Positions 35,303 to 44,154 of a stretch of 64,000 nt of DNA are shown here, in pieces. A program made the position numbers and the translations under genes. Origin of the DNA: RYN-230 sp963837335 (GTDB taxonomy: Bacteria; Actinomycetota; Actinomycetes; Streptosporangiales; Streptosporangiaceae); NCBI GenBank assembly GCA_963837335.1, contig CAWINS010000011.1, positions 1 through 64,000 on the forward strand. Reading direction: 5' to 3'. Position 1 is the first letter of the stretch; each line of letters opens with the position of its first letter. A model generated the notes under the pieces. The model made no database searches. It was not told where the DNA came from and worked only from the letters and a program-made list of their open reading frames with translations.

Positions 35303-36289
35303 ATGCCTTCCGCTGCACGTCCTTCTTCCACGGCCTCCCCGGCGGACATCGCAGGCGTCAGCGTCGTCGTGGGGGAGGAGGAACTGCTGGTCGAGCGGGC
35401 GGTGGCGCGCCTGGTCGCGGCCGCAGGGCCGGTGGAGGACGTGCGCCACGTGCAGGCCGCGGGACTGCGGCCTGGCGAGCTGGCCTCGATGACCGCGCCC
35501 TCCCTGTTCGGCGGGGGATGCGTCATCGTGGTGCACGGCACCGCCGACGCCGCGAAGAACGTCGCCGACGAGATCGCCAGCCTCGCGGGTGATCCGCCGC
35601 CCGAGACTGTCCTGGTGCTCACCCACGCCGGCGGAGCCAAGGGGAAGGCTCTCCTGGCCGCGCTGGGCAAGCGCGGCGCCCGGATGATCGAGTGCCAGAA
35701 GGTGACCCGGCTCGGCGAGCGGATGCAGTTCATCCGGGGCGAGTTCCGCCAGGCGGGGCGGACAGTCGAGGAAAGCGGCGTGCGGGCCCTGATCGACGCC
35801 CTGGGCAATGATCTGCGTGAGCTCGCCGCCGCGTGCTCGCAACTGTCCGCGGACACCACCGGGGTGATCGACCAGGCCGTGGTGGCCCGCTACTACCGGG
35901 GCCGGGCCGAGGCGAGCGGCTTCACCGTGGCCGACCGGGCCGTCGAGGGGCGCCTGGGGGATGCGCTGGAGCTGCTGCGCTGGGCGCTGGCGGTCGGGGT
36001 GTCACCCGTGCTCATCACCAGCGGCCTGGCCCAGGGAGTACGCCTGCTGGGCCGGGTGGGCAGTGCCCCGAAAGGGCAGCCGGATGCGGCCGTGGCCGCC
36101 GAGGTCGGCGCGCCCCCGTGGAAGATCGACCGCGTCCGGCAGCAGCTGCGGGGCTGGACCCCGGAGGGGGTGGCCCGCGCCCTGGCCGTCGTGGCCCGGG
36201 CGGACGCTCAGGTCAAAGGAGAGGGAACGAGCGCCGGCTACGCCCTGGAGGTAGCCATCCGCGACATCGTGGCCTGCCGGGCTCGCTAG
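35303..36289 (+). CDS. holA: DNA polymerase III delta subunit
   Basis: 328 aa. The three-domain delta architecture is seen in VVVGEEELLVERAVARLV at the N-terminus, PSLFGGGCVIVVHG, LIDALGNDLRELAAACSQL and the C-terminal PPWKIDRVRQQLRGWT. Delta is the wrench of the clamp loader that opens the beta clamp at primer ends. The following gene, rpsT on the other strand, is its usual actinobacterial neighbour. The start follows a weak ribosome site; the first 18 residues are variable. Confidence 0.94.
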   Translation: MPSAARPSSTASPADIAGVSVVVGEEELLVERAVARLVAAAGPVEDVRHVQAAGLRPGELASMTAPSLFGGGCVIVVHGTADAAKNVADEIASLAGDPPPETVLVLTHAGGAKGKALLAALGKRGARMIECQKVTRLGERMQFIRGEFRQAGRTVEESGVRALIDALGNDLRELAAACSQLSADTTGVIDQAVVARYYRGRAEASGFTVADRAVEGRLGDALELLRWALAVGVSPVLITSGLAQGVRLLGRVGSAPKGQPDAAVAAEVGAPPWKIDRVRQQLRGWTPEGVARALAVVARADAQVKGEGTSAGYALEVAIRDIVACRAR

Positions 36290-36308
36290 GTGGACGGCCT
36301 GGGTGAGC

Positions 36309-36581
36309 TCAGGCCGCGTTCTGCAGCTCGGCGCAGCGGTGGGCGATGGCCGACTTGCGGTTGGCGGCCTGGTTCTTGTGGATGACGCCCTTGCTCGCCG
36401 CCTTGTCGAGGTTGCGGCAGGCGGTGCGCATGGCCGTGGTGGCCGCGTCGAGGTCGCCGGCGTCGGCAGCCTCGCGGAACTTGCGCACCGAGCTCTTCAG
36501 TGAGGTCTTCACCGCCTTGTTGCGCTGCCGGTGCTTCTCGTTCTGCTTGTTGCGCTTGATCTGGGACTTGATGTTCGCCAC
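36309..36581 (-). CDS. rpsT: 30S ribosomal protein S20
   Basis: 90 aa, full length, with the typical basic helical sequence MANIKSQIKRNKQNEKHR and the conserved KGVIHKNQAANRKS. It binds the 5' domain of 16S rRNA early in 30S assembly. It is convergent with holA and divergent from lepA, the usual placing in actinomycetes. Confidence 0.98.
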   Translation of the reverse strand: MANIKSQIKRNKQNEKHRQRNKAVKTSLKSSVRKFREAADAGDLDAATTAMRTACRNLDKAASKGVIHKNQAANRKSAIAHRCAELQNAA

Positions 36582-36783
36582 GCGGAAGCCTCACTCGGGA
36601 TCTCGTCTGGGTGCCGGAGACGTACCGTCGCGCCCGGCCGCGCCGCGTGCCGACAGCATGATCCAGCGGCAGCAGGGGCAACGACGACAGCGCTTACGCT
36701 CCGACGAGGCAGGATAGCCTATCGGGCAGTGCGTCTCAAAACTGGTGCGGGCGGGGCTCGGGCACCGGCTCCCCCATGCGACC

Positions 36784-38739
36784 ATGAAAGACACCGAATC
36801 CCAACACGAACCAGGCGGATTTCCTGTGCCAGCAGTGCCCGAGAAGGTCCTTCCGGATGGTGCGCAGCCCGCGACCAGTCCCGGTCATACCGACATGGGC
36901 ATTATCAGGAACTTCTGCATCATCGCGCACATCGACCATGGCAAGTCCACCCTGGCGGACCGCATGCTGCAGTTCACCGGAGTGGTGACGGACCGCCAGA
37001 TGCGGGCCCAGTACCTGGACCGGATGGACATCGAGCGCGAGCGGGGCATCACCATCAAGAGCCAGGCCGTCCGGCTGCCCTGGACCGGCCCTGAGGGCCG
37101 CCCTTACGTGCTCAACCTCATCGACACCCCGGGCCACGTGGACTTCACCTACGAGGTGTCCCGCTCGCTGGCCGCCTGCGAGGGGGCCATCCTGCTGGTC
37201 GACGCGGCCCAGGGCATCGAGGCCCAGACACTGGCCAACCTGTACCTGGCCCTCGAGGCCGACCTGCACATTATCCCCGTGCTGAACAAGATCGACTTGC
37301 CCGCGGCCCAGCCCGACCTCTACGCGGAGGAACTGGCCAGCATCATCGGCTGCGCCCCCAGCGACGTGCTCCGCGTCTCGGCCAAGACCGGAGAGGGGGT
37401 GCAGGACCTGCTCAACGCCGTGGTTCAGCAGGTCCCCTCGCCGCGGGGCAATCCGGACGCACCGGCCCGCGCCCTGATCTTCGATTCCGTCTACGACTCT
37501 TACCGGGGCGTGGTCACCTACGTGCGGGTGATCGACGGCCGCCTGACCCGGCGGGAGAAGAGCCTGATGATGTTGACCGGGGCGGCGCACGAAACGCTCG
37601 AGGTGGGCGTGATCTCACCCGAGCCGGTGCCGTCGGACAGCCTGGTCGCGGGTGAGGTGGGCTACCTCATCACCGGGGTCAAGGACGTCCGGCAGGCCCG
37701 GGTGGGCGACACCGTTACCAGCGCCGCGCGTCCCGCGGCCGAGGCCCTGCCCGGGTACGACCACCCGCGGCCCATGGTGTTCTCCGGCCTGTACCCGCTG
37801 GACGGCGACGACTACCCGGAACTGCGGGATGCCCTCGACAAGCTGCGGCTGAACGACGCGGCGCTGGTCTACGAGCCGGAAACGTCCACCGCGCTGGGCT
37901 TCGGCTTCCGCTGCGGGTTCCTGGGGCTGCTGCACATGGAGATCGTCCGGGAGCGGCTGGAGCGGGAGTTCGATCTGTCGCTCATCTCCACCGCGCCCAA
38001 CGTGGTCTACCGGGTGGTGATGGAATCCGGTGCGGAGCTCCAGGTCACCAACCCCAGCGACTTCCCGAGCGGCACCCCCGGGTCAGCCGTCCCGTCCGGG
38101 CATCCGTCCGGGGGCAAGATCGCGAAGGTTTTCGAGCCCGTGGTCCGGGCGACGGTGCTGGCTCCGTCCGACTACATCGGGACGATCATGGAACTGTGCC
38201 AGGGCCGGCGGGGTGCGCTGCTGGGCATGGAGTACCTGTCCGCCGACCGGGTCGAGATCCGCTACACCCTGCCACTCGCGGAGATCATCTTCGACTTCTT
38301 CGACCAGCTGAAGTCGCGCACCCGCGGGTACGCGTCGCTGGACTATGAGCCGGACGGTGAGCTGGAGGCCGACCTGGTCAAGGTGGACATCCTGCTCCAG
38401 GGGCAGCCGGTCGACGCGTTCAGCCAGATCGTGCACGAGGACAAGGCCCGTGAGTACGGCCTGGCCATGACCTCCCGGCTGCGCGAGCTGATCCCGCGCC
38501 AGCAGTTCGAGGTGCCGATCCAGGCCGCGATCGGAGCCAAGATCATCGCCCGGGAGAACATCCGCGCGCTGCGCAAGGACGTCCTGGCCAAGTGCTACGG
38601 CGGTGACATCACCCGCAAGCGCAAGCTGCTGGAACGGCAGAAGGAAGGCAAGAAGCGGATGAAGACCATCGGCCGGGTCGAGGTGCCGCAGGAAGCCTTT
38701 GTCGCGGCCCTGTCCACCACGCCCGAACGCCAGCGCTGA
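36784..38739 (+). CDS. lepA: Elongation factor 4 (LepA)
   Basis: 651 aa from the ATG at 36784; an in-frame GTG at 36745 is a less likely start. G1 is AHIDHGKST near residue 48, followed by the switch ERERGITIKSQAV, DTPGHVDF and NKIDLP, then domains II and III and the LepA-specific C-terminal region ending RMKTIGRVEVPQEAF. It back-translocates or remodels stalled ribosomes and aids 30S maturation. An insertion of about 12 residues (TPGSAVPSGHPSGG) is seen before KIAKVFEP, where most LepA proteins have a short turn. Confidence 0.97.
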   Translation: MKDTESQHEPGGFPVPAVPEKVLPDGAQPATSPGHTDMGIIRNFCIIAHIDHGKSTLADRMLQFTGVVTDRQMRAQYLDRMDIERERGITIKSQAVRLPWTGPEGRPYVLNLIDTPGHVDFTYEVSRSLAACEGAILLVDAAQGIEAQTLANLYLALEADLHIIPVLNKIDLPAAQPDLYAEELASIIGCAPSDVLRVSAKTGEGVQDLLNAVVQQVPSPRGNPDAPARALIFDSVYDSYRGVVTYVRVIDGRLTRREKSLMMLTGAAHETLEVGVISPEPVPSDSLVAGEVGYLITGVKDVRQARVGDTVTSAARPAAEALPGYDHPRPMVFSGLYPLDGDDYPELRDALDKLRLNDAALVYEPETSTALGFGFRCGFLGLLHMEIVRERLEREFDLSLISTAPNVVYRVVMESGAELQVTNPSDFPSGTPGSAVPSGHPSGGKIAKVFEPVVRATVLAPSDYIGTIMELCQGRRGALLGMEYLSADRVEIRYTLPLAEIIFDFFDQLKSRTRGYASLDYEPDGELEADLVKVDILLQGQPVDAFSQIVHEDKAREYGLAMTSRLRELIPRQQFEVPIQAAIGAKIIARENIRALRKDVLAKCYGGDITRKRKLLERQKEGKKRMKTIGRVEVPQEAFVAALSTTPERQR

Positions 38740-38748
38740 CCCGGCGCC

Positions 38749-38772
38749 GGCGGCTGACGGCCGTCAGCCGCC
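38749..38772. terminator. Bidirectional terminator between lepA and DUF1707 gene
   Basis: GGCGGCTGACGG followed directly by CCGTCAGCCGCC makes a perfect 24-bp palindrome between the two convergent genes. It contains the stop codon of the minus-strand gene. Confidence 0.65.
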
Positions 38773-39306
38773 CGGGGAGGCGTGCTGGACGAACGGCGTG
38801 GGGTGCATCACGCTGCCGTGCGTCATGGTGACGGCGGCCACCGCGCCGAGCGCGACCACCAGCACGAACAGGATGATCGCTACCCAGCCCAGGATCAGGC
38901 CGGCCAGGGCCAGGCCGCTGCCCTGCTCACCGGTCCGCCGGATCTGGCCGCGCGCCATGTGGCCGAGGATCACCGCCGGGATCGCGGTCAGTCCCACGGT
39001 GAAGAACTCCGCGACCCCGCAGACCAGCGCGGCGACGGCCAGCGAGTTGGTCCCCCTCACGACGGGGGCGGGCGCCACGAACAGGGCCATCCCGCCGCCG
39101 GGCAGCTGGCCCGTCACCTGGGCCAGGTCCCCGTGGGTGCGCGCGGTGTAGACCCGGTGCAGGTGATCGTCGTACTCGTCTTTGGTGAGCCGGCCCGCGG
39201 CGAACCCGGATTTCAGCACCTCGGCCGCACGATCGCGGTCGGAGTCCGAGGCCCGCATGGTCGCGTGCCCGTACGCCGGACCCCCATAGCCAGGCCAGCT
39301 TGTCAT
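38764..39306 (-). CDS. DUF1707 / DUF4190 membrane protein
   Basis: 180 aa from the ATG at 39306 behind GGGAGGCG. The N-terminal DUF1707 part is clear (MRASDSDRDRAAEVLKSGFAAGRLTKDEYDDHL, residues about 17-50). Two membrane helices in DUF4190 arrangement follow (SLAVAALVCGVAEFFTVGL and GLALAGLILGWVAIILFVLV). Such proteins are common in actinomycetes; no enzymatic role is known. It shares a palindromic terminator with lepA. Confidence 0.88.
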   Translation of the reverse strand: MTSWPGYGGPAYGHATMRASDSDRDRAAEVLKSGFAAGRLTKDEYDDHLHRVYTARTHGDLAQVTGQLPGGGMALFVAPAPVVRGTNSLAVAALVCGVAEFFTVGLTAIPAVILGHMARGQIRRTGEQGSGLALAGLILGWVAIILFVLVVALGAVAAVTMTHGSVMHPTPFVQHASPGG

Positions 39307-39395
39307 CGACGCCTCCCGCCCGAGTGGCTCTGTCCCAGGATAACCACGCGCGAAACCGGTTCGCCCAGCGCTGTGGCGTCGAATACCGTGCAGGA

Positions 39396-40098
39396 GTGAG
39401 CGCGCAGGTGATCTCGGTGAACACGGGCCAGCGGCCAGGAGGCCGGCTGGGCGGGGCGGATCGGCCGCACCGCGATCGATAAGCGGCCCCGCAGCGGGCC
39501 GGTGACCATCGGGCGGCTCGGCGCCGACGACGACGAGCAGGTGGACAAGTGTCATCACGGCGGGCCTGACCAGGCCGTGTACGCCTACGCCCGGGAAGAC
39601 CTGGACTGGTGGACCGAGCAACTCGGCCGCGAGCTGCCCAACGGCGTGTTCGGGGAGAACATCACCTCGGCCGGGCTGGACATTTCCGGGGCGCTGATCG
39701 GCGAGACGTGGCGGCTGGGCACCGCCGTGGTGCAGATTGCCTCGGTGCGCATCCCGTGCGGCACCTTCGCGGGCTGGATGGGCGAGCGGGCCTGGGTGAA
39801 ACGGTTCGCCGCGGCGGCCCGCCCGGGTGCCTACCTGCGTGTCCTCGAAGAAGGGGTGGCGGGGGCGGGTGACCCCATTGTGGTCCTCTCGCGGCCGCCG
39901 GACAGCGTGACCGTGTCCGAGGCGATGCGCGCCTACTACGGGGACACTGTCCTGATGCGGCGGCTGCTGGACGCGCCGGGACTCGACCAGGGGTGGCAGG
40001 AGACGGCGGCCTCGGTACTCGGGCGCGCCGCCCGGGCGGACGCCGCTCGCGCGGAAGCCCTGCAGCACGAAGCCCTGCAGAACGAAGCCCTGGACTGA
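39396..40098 (+). CDS. MOSC domain protein, one frameshift near the start
   Basis: The natural start is the GTG at 39396 (SAQVISVNTGQRP). An extra base near 39438 moves the frame, and the protein resumes as EAGWAGRIGRTAIDK and runs to 40098, about 233 aa joined. The MOSC core shows VDKCHHGGPDQAVYAYA, GVFGENITSAGLD, GTAVVQIASVRIPCGTF (the conserved Cys) and MGERAWVKRF. MOSC proteins bind or transfer sulfur of the molybdenum cofactor type, and YiiM-like members give resistance to hydroxylaminopurine. The C-terminus EALQHEALQNEALD comes from 15-bp repeats. If the sequence is right, only a 198-aa product from 39502 is possible. Confidence 0.8.
40054..40095 (+). repeat. 15-bp repeats at MOSC gene 3' end
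   Basis: GAAGCCCTGCAGCAC (40054-40068), GAAGCCCTGCAGAAC (40069-40083) and the partial GAAGCCCTGGAC (40084-40095) end exactly at the stop codon. Confidence 0.85.
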
Positions 40099-40099
40099 C

Positions 40100-41320
40100 G
40101 TGCCTGGAGTACTTCCCCCCGGGACGCCTGTCCCCCCTGACGGCGTGCTGCCTTCCGGGGCCACCGCCCAGCTGGGCCAGCGCCCCTTCGGGTTCTACGT
40201 GCATGTGCCGTTCTGCCAGCGCCGCTGCGGCTACTGCGACTTCAACACCTATACCGCCGCCGAGCTCGGGCCGGGGGTCTCCCGGGAGACCTATCCCGCA
40301 CTGGCGGCCGGGGAGGTCCGGCTGGCCCGCCGGGTGCTGGGCGACGCGGCTGGCCCGGTGGCCACGGTGTTCTTCGGTGGCGGCACCCCGACCCTGCTGC
40401 CAGCTGATCAGCTCGCCGAGATCCTGCGGGTCATCGAGGGTGAATTCGGGCTGGCCCCGGGGGCCGAGATCACCGTCGAAGCCAACCCGGAGAGCGTGGA
40501 CCAGAAATCCCTGGCCGCCTTGCGGGAGGCGGGGTTCACCCGGATCTCGCTGGGCATGCAGAGCGCGGCGCCGCACGTGCTGGCCGTGCTGGACCGGGTG
40601 CACGAGCCGGGCAGGCCGGCCCGCTGCGCCGAGTGGGCCCGGGAGGCGGGCTTCGAGCACGTCAGCCTGGACCTCATCTACGGCACCCCGGGGGAGACCG
40701 ACGCGGACTGGCGGGAGTCACTGGAGGCGGCCCTGGCCGCGGGCCCGGACCATATCTCCGCGTACGCGCTGATCGTCGAGGAGGGCACCCGGCTCGCGGC
40801 CCAGGTCCGCCGGGGCGAGGTGGCCGTCCCGGACGACGAGGCCATGGCCGATCGTTACCTGGCCGCGGACGAGCTCCTCTCGGCCCGGGGACTGGGCTGG
40901 TACGAGGTCTCCAACTGGGCCGCCGCGCCACAGGCCCGCTGCCAGCACAACCTCCTGTACTGGACGGGCGGCCACTGGTGGGGCGTGGGGCCAGGCGCAC
41001 ACAGCCACGTGGGCGGGGTCCGGTGGTGGAACGTGAAGCACCCGGCCGCCTACGCGGCCCGGCTCACCGCCGGGACCAGCCCGGGCCTGGCCCGCGAGGT
41101 GCTCACCGGGCCGGAGCGCAAGCTGGAGGAGATCATGCTGCTCACCCGGCTGGACTCAGGATGCCCCGTCGGTCTGCTCGCCCGGCCGGGCCAGGACGCC
41201 GCGCGCACCGCGGTGGCGGACGGGCTGGCTGAACAGGACGCTTACGCCGCGGGCCGGGTCGTGCTGACGACCCGCGGGCGGCTGCTCGCCGACGCCGTCA
41301 TCCGCGGCCTCACCGACTGA
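40100..41320 (+). CDS. hemW: HemW, heme chaperone / radical SAM protein
   Basis: 406 aa with a GTG start 1 bp after the MOSC stop. The radical-SAM cluster is CQRRCGYC (Cys39, 43, 46) followed by DFNTY, the HemW/HemN hallmark. FFGGGTPTLL and EANPESVD are also typical, and the C-terminal HemN-type domain ends at RGLTD. The CxxxCxxCxF arrangement, with no further Cys after the Phe, fits HemW, which hands heme to respiratory proteins, rather than coproporphyrinogen dehydrogenase HemN. The gene heads the usual actinobacterial hemW-hrcA-dnaJ order. Confidence 0.93.
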   Translation: MPGVLPPGTPVPPDGVLPSGATAQLGQRPFGFYVHVPFCQRRCGYCDFNTYTAAELGPGVSRETYPALAAGEVRLARRVLGDAAGPVATVFFGGGTPTLLPADQLAEILRVIEGEFGLAPGAEITVEANPESVDQKSLAALREAGFTRISLGMQSAAPHVLAVLDRVHEPGRPARCAEWAREAGFEHVSLDLIYGTPGETDADWRESLEAALAAGPDHISAYALIVEEGTRLAAQVRRGEVAVPDDEAMADRYLAADELLSARGLGWYEVSNWAAAPQARCQHNLLYWTGGHWWGVGPGAHSHVGGVRWWNVKHPAAYAARLTAGTSPGLAREVLTGPERKLEEIMLLTRLDSGCPVGLLARPGQDAARTAVADGLAEQDAYAAGRVVLTTRGRLLADAVIRGLTD

Positions 41321-41337
41321 CGCCCGCGCGGCACGCA

Positions 41338-41373
41338 GGGTCAGCAGCACAGGGTCAGCAGCACAGGGTCAGC
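41338..41373. repeat. 14-bp tandem repeats over DUF4870 stop codon
   Basis: GGGTCAGCAGCACA at 41338-41351 and 41352-41365, plus the partial GGGTCAGC at 41366-41373. The partial copy contains the stop codon of the minus-strand gene. Confidence 0.8.
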
Positions 41374-41854
41374 GGGGCGGCTTCGAGGTCATCCGCAGCC
41401 ACCGGGGCAGCTGGTACATCTCCCCGCGGTCGGCCGCCGCCGCGGCCCGGATCACCACGATCAGGACGCCAGCCCACAGCACCGCCAGCAGCACCGCGGC
41501 GGCCAGCGTGCCCACCGCGGTGGAGTCGAGCGTCAGCACGCCGCCCACGATCACGATGCTGAACGTGTACAGGATGGTGGCCAGGGACAGGCTCAGCGCC
41601 ACGGCCGCGTGGGCCCGGGCGAACCTGCGGTTGCCCGGGCTGGTCAGGTAGACGGCCAGCGGCACCAGGCACAGCGTGAACGGCACGCCCAGGTAGGCGA
41701 GCATGGCCCGGCGCGCCTCCGCGCGGTCCGCGGGAACCGGGCCGGGCGGCCCGCCCGCGGCGTCCTTCTCTCCCTGCTCACCGGCCGGGCCGCCGTCCTG
41801 CGGCCCGAACACACTGAGGCCGGAATCCATCGGATACTGCGGGCGGCTGGTCAT
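41369..41854 (-). CDS. DUF4870 membrane protein
   Basis: 161 aa. About 50 hydrophilic Pro/Gly-rich residues lead into three membrane helices (MLAYLGVPFTLCLVPLAVYL, VALSLSLATILYTFSIVIVG, AAVLLAVLWAGVLIVVIRAA), with the family feature RRFARAHAAVALSLSL between helices. The function is unknown. It is convergent with hemW and occupies the place such a gene has in related actinomycetes. Confidence 0.8.
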   Translation of the reverse strand: MTSRPQYPMDSGLSVFGPQDGGPAGEQGEKDAAGGPPGPVPADRAEARRAMLAYLGVPFTLCLVPLAVYLTSPGNRRFARAHAAVALSLSLATILYTFSIVIVGGVLTLDSTAVGTLAAAVLLAVLWAGVLIVVIRAAAAADRGEMYQLPRWLRMTSKPPR

Positions 41855-41886
41855 CGGCTCCTCGCGGGGTACGTTCCGTCCTTACG

Positions 41887-42717
41887 TTAGTCAGTACCCG
41901 GTGCGGTGACGAAATCAATCAGTTCCTCGACCCGGCCAAGCAGTTCCGATTCCAGGTCGGCATAACTGCGGGCCGCGCCCAGGATCCGTTTCCACCCGGC
42001 CGCCGTGTCCTCGCCCCAGCCGAGGGCGCGCAGCACCCCCTCTTTCCATGGCGTGCCGCGCGGCACCACCGGCCAGGCCGGGATGCCCAGGGCCGCGGGC
42101 TTGACCGCCTGCCAGATGTCCACGTAAGGGTGGCCCACCACCAGCACGTGCGGCGAGGTGACCGCGGCGGCGATGCGCTGCTCCTTGGAGCCGGGGACCA
42201 GATGGTCGACCAGGACGCCCAGCCGCCGCTGCGGGCCCGGCGCGAACGTCTGCAGCACGGCCGGGAGGTGATCCACTCCCTCCAGGTACTCCACCACGAC
42301 GCCGACGTCACGCAGGTCGTCGCCCCAGATCTGCTCGATGAGCTCGGCGTCGTGGCGCCCTTCGACGTAGATCCGGCTGGCCTTGGCGACCTTGGCCGGA
42401 CCCACCGGCCGGGCGACCGAGCCCGAGCGGCTGCGGGCCGGGACCCGGGCCGGGCTGGCCGGCGCCGGCCGGATCAGCGTCACCGGCCGGCCCTCCAGCA
42501 GGAACGCGCCGCGGATCAGCGGGAAGACCCGCTGCCGCCCGAACCGGTCCTCGAGGGTCACGGCGTTCTTCTCGCAGGCGACCACGGCGCCGCAGAAGCC
42601 GCCGCCTGTCTCTTCGACGACCAGCCCGCGGACCGCCTCCACCTGGGGCGGCTCCGGCCGGGAGCGGCGCTGCCAGCCCGGGGCGAGGACGTCCGTACCG
42701 TTATAGGGGTCCACCAC
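41887..42717 (-). CDS. DUF3097 family protein
   Basis: 276 aa. The N-terminal part (GLVVEETGGGFCGAVVACEKNAVTLEDRFGRQRVFPL) is a small beta domain. The C-terminal part holds RIYVEGRHDAELIEQIWGDDLR, with the Toprim-like acidic pattern EG-HD, then LVDHLVPGSKEQRIA. The family is actinobacteria-specific and sits next to hrcA-dnaJ in many genomes. A nucleic-acid role is suggested by the Toprim-like core but not established. Confidence 0.85.
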   Translation of the reverse strand: MVDPYNGTDVLAPGWQRRSRPEPPQVEAVRGLVVEETGGGFCGAVVACEKNAVTLEDRFGRQRVFPLIRGAFLLEGRPVTLIRPAPASPARVPARSRSGSVARPVGPAKVAKASRIYVEGRHDAELIEQIWGDDLRDVGVVVEYLEGVDHLPAVLQTFAPGPQRRLGVLVDHLVPGSKEQRIAAAVTSPHVLVVGHPYVDIWQAVKPAALGIPAWPVVPRGTPWKEGVLRALGWGEDTAAGWKRILGAARSYADLESELLGRVEELIDFVTAPGTD

Positions 42718-43100
42718 ACCGGACGCTAGCGGACAACCAGGGCGCCCTCACGCTGCCGCGCCGGGAGCGGGCGTCCACGGGCGTCTGCGCGGCGCACGCG
42801 GGTGGAGCGAGTCGGGGTCCAGGGGCGGTAGCGGGCGCACGCGCCGGGGAGGCGGGGCCCGCCGCAGGCGGGTGCTCGCCGACCCGGCGTTCGGCGCGGA
42901 GCGGCGACGGGGTCGGGGCCGTTGCGGCGGGCGTGGTCCAGGGGCCGTGTGGGCGCACGCGCCGGGGAGGCGGGGCCCGCCGCAGGCGGGTGCTCGCCGA
43001 CCCGGCGTTCGGCGCGGAGCGGCGATCGGGGGGTCCAGGGGGGTCGTCCCCCCGGATTAATACAGCGCTTGGGTGTCACGGCGCCCGGACCGCCTTAAAC
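42718..43100. other. Gene-free, repeat-bearing region upstream of hrcA
   Basis: About 380 bp without a believable gene. It is dominated by a 75-bp sequence present twice (listed separately). The last part holds the hrcA promoter, with the CIRCE operator following. Confidence 0.6.
42833..43025. repeat. 75-bp direct repeat, period 118 bp, upstream of hrcA
   Basis: The 75 bases at 42833-42907 recur without visible change at 42951-43025. Each copy starts GGGCGCACGCGCCGGGGAGG and ends GGCGCGGAGCGGCGA. GGTCCAGGGG precedes the second copy and a related sequence follows it. Internal GC-rich inverted segments (GGCGGGGCCCGCC) suggest strong secondary structure. No frame is conserved. Confidence 0.85.
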
Positions 43101-43127
43101 TTGGCACTCAGGACCGTGGAGTGCCAA
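43101..43127 (+). promoter_or_regulatory. CIRCE operator of hrcA-dnaJ operon
   Basis: TTGGCACTC-N9-GAGTGCCAA is a perfect 9-bp inverted repeat with the 9-base spacer of CIRCE (consensus TTAGCACTC-N9-GAGTGCTAA). It lies 13 bp before the hrcA ATG, so HrcA represses its own operon here and releases it on heat shock. Confidence 0.95.
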
Positions 43128-43140
43128 GGGAGGTGGGGAC

Positions 43141-44154
43141 ATGCTCGATGAACGCAAGCTCGCGGTACTGCGCGCGATCGTGGAAGATTATGTGTCCACC
43201 ACCGAGCCCGTTGGCTCGAAGTCGCTGGTCGACCGGCACCACCTGGACGTTTCCCCGGCCACCATCCGCAACGACATGGCGGTGCTCGAAGAGCAGGGCT
43301 TCATCGTGCAGCCGCACACCAGCGCGGGCCGGATACCGACGGACAAGGGATACCGGCTCTTCGTGGACCGGCTGTCCGGCGTCAAGCCGCTCTCCTCGGC
43401 GGAGCGCCGGGCGATCGAGACGTTCCTGGCCGGCGCGTACGACCTCGATGACGTGGTGATGCGGACCGTCCGGCTGCTCGCACAGCTGACCCGCCAGGTG
43501 GCCGTGGTCCAGTACCCCTCGCTCACCCGCTCCTCGGTCCGGCATGTGGAACTGGTTCCGCTGGCCGCGAAACGGCTGATGCTGGTGATCATCACCGACA
43601 CCGGGCGGGTGGAGCAGCGCTCAGTGGAGCTGCCGGACGCCGCCGAGGAAGACTCCATCATGCACCTGCGGGCGGTGCTGAACGCCTGCCTGGACGGGCG
43701 CCGCCTGACCGAGGTGGCGTCGGTGGTCGCGGACCTGCCGGAGCTGGTCGACCCGACGGAGCGGCCGAACGCGGCGGCGGTCTTCTCGGTCATCCTGGAG
43801 ACCCTGGTGGAGCGGACCGACGAGCGGGTCGTCGTCGGCGGCGCGGCCAACCTGACCACGGCTGACTTCTCCAGGGGACTGCGGGAAGTCCTCGAATCCC
43901 TCGAGGAACAGGTCGTGCTCATGCGTTTGCTGGGCGAGTCTGGCGATCATCCCGCACTGACCGTCCGGATCGGTGCGGAGAACCCGGTGGAGGGCCTGCG
44001 GAGCACGTCCGTGGTGGCGACCGGGTACGGAACCGGGGATCAGGTACTGGCCAGGCTCGGGGTGCTCGGCCCGACACGGATGGATTACCCGACAGCGATG
44101 GGAGCGGTACGCGCGGTGGCACGATACGTGGGCCAGATCCTGGCCGGGTCCTAG
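43141..44154 (+). CDS. hrcA: Heat-inducible transcription repressor HrcA
   Basis: 337 aa from the ATG at 43141 behind GGGAGGTGGGG. The winged helix (VLRAIVEDYVSTTEPVGSKSL, SPATIRNDMAVLEEQGFI, PHTSAGRIPTDKGYRLFVD) and GAF-like dimer domains are complete. It binds CIRCE, and its activity depends on GroEL. The stop overlaps the dnaJ start (TAGTG). Confidence 0.97.
   Translation: MLDERKLAVLRAIVEDYVSTTEPVGSKSLVDRHHLDVSPATIRNDMAVLEEQGFIVQPHTSAGRIPTDKGYRLFVDRLSGVKPLSSAERRAIETFLAGAYDLDDVVMRTVRLLAQLTRQVAVVQYPSLTRSSVRHVELVPLAAKRLMLVIITDTGRVEQRSVELPDAAEEDSIMHLRAVLNACLDGRRLTEVASVVADLPELVDPTERPNAAAVFSVILETLVERTDERVVVGGAANLTTADFSRGLREVLESLEEQVVLMRLLGESGDHPALTVRIGAENPVEGLRSTSVVATGYGTGDQVLARLGVLGPTRMDYPTAMGAVRAVARYVGQILAGS

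Noticed and set aside
39300..39482. A separate 60-aa protein before the MOSC gene
   Set aside because: Its end, SAQVISVNTGQRP, is the normal MOSC N-terminus; it is the front piece of the frameshifted MOSC gene.
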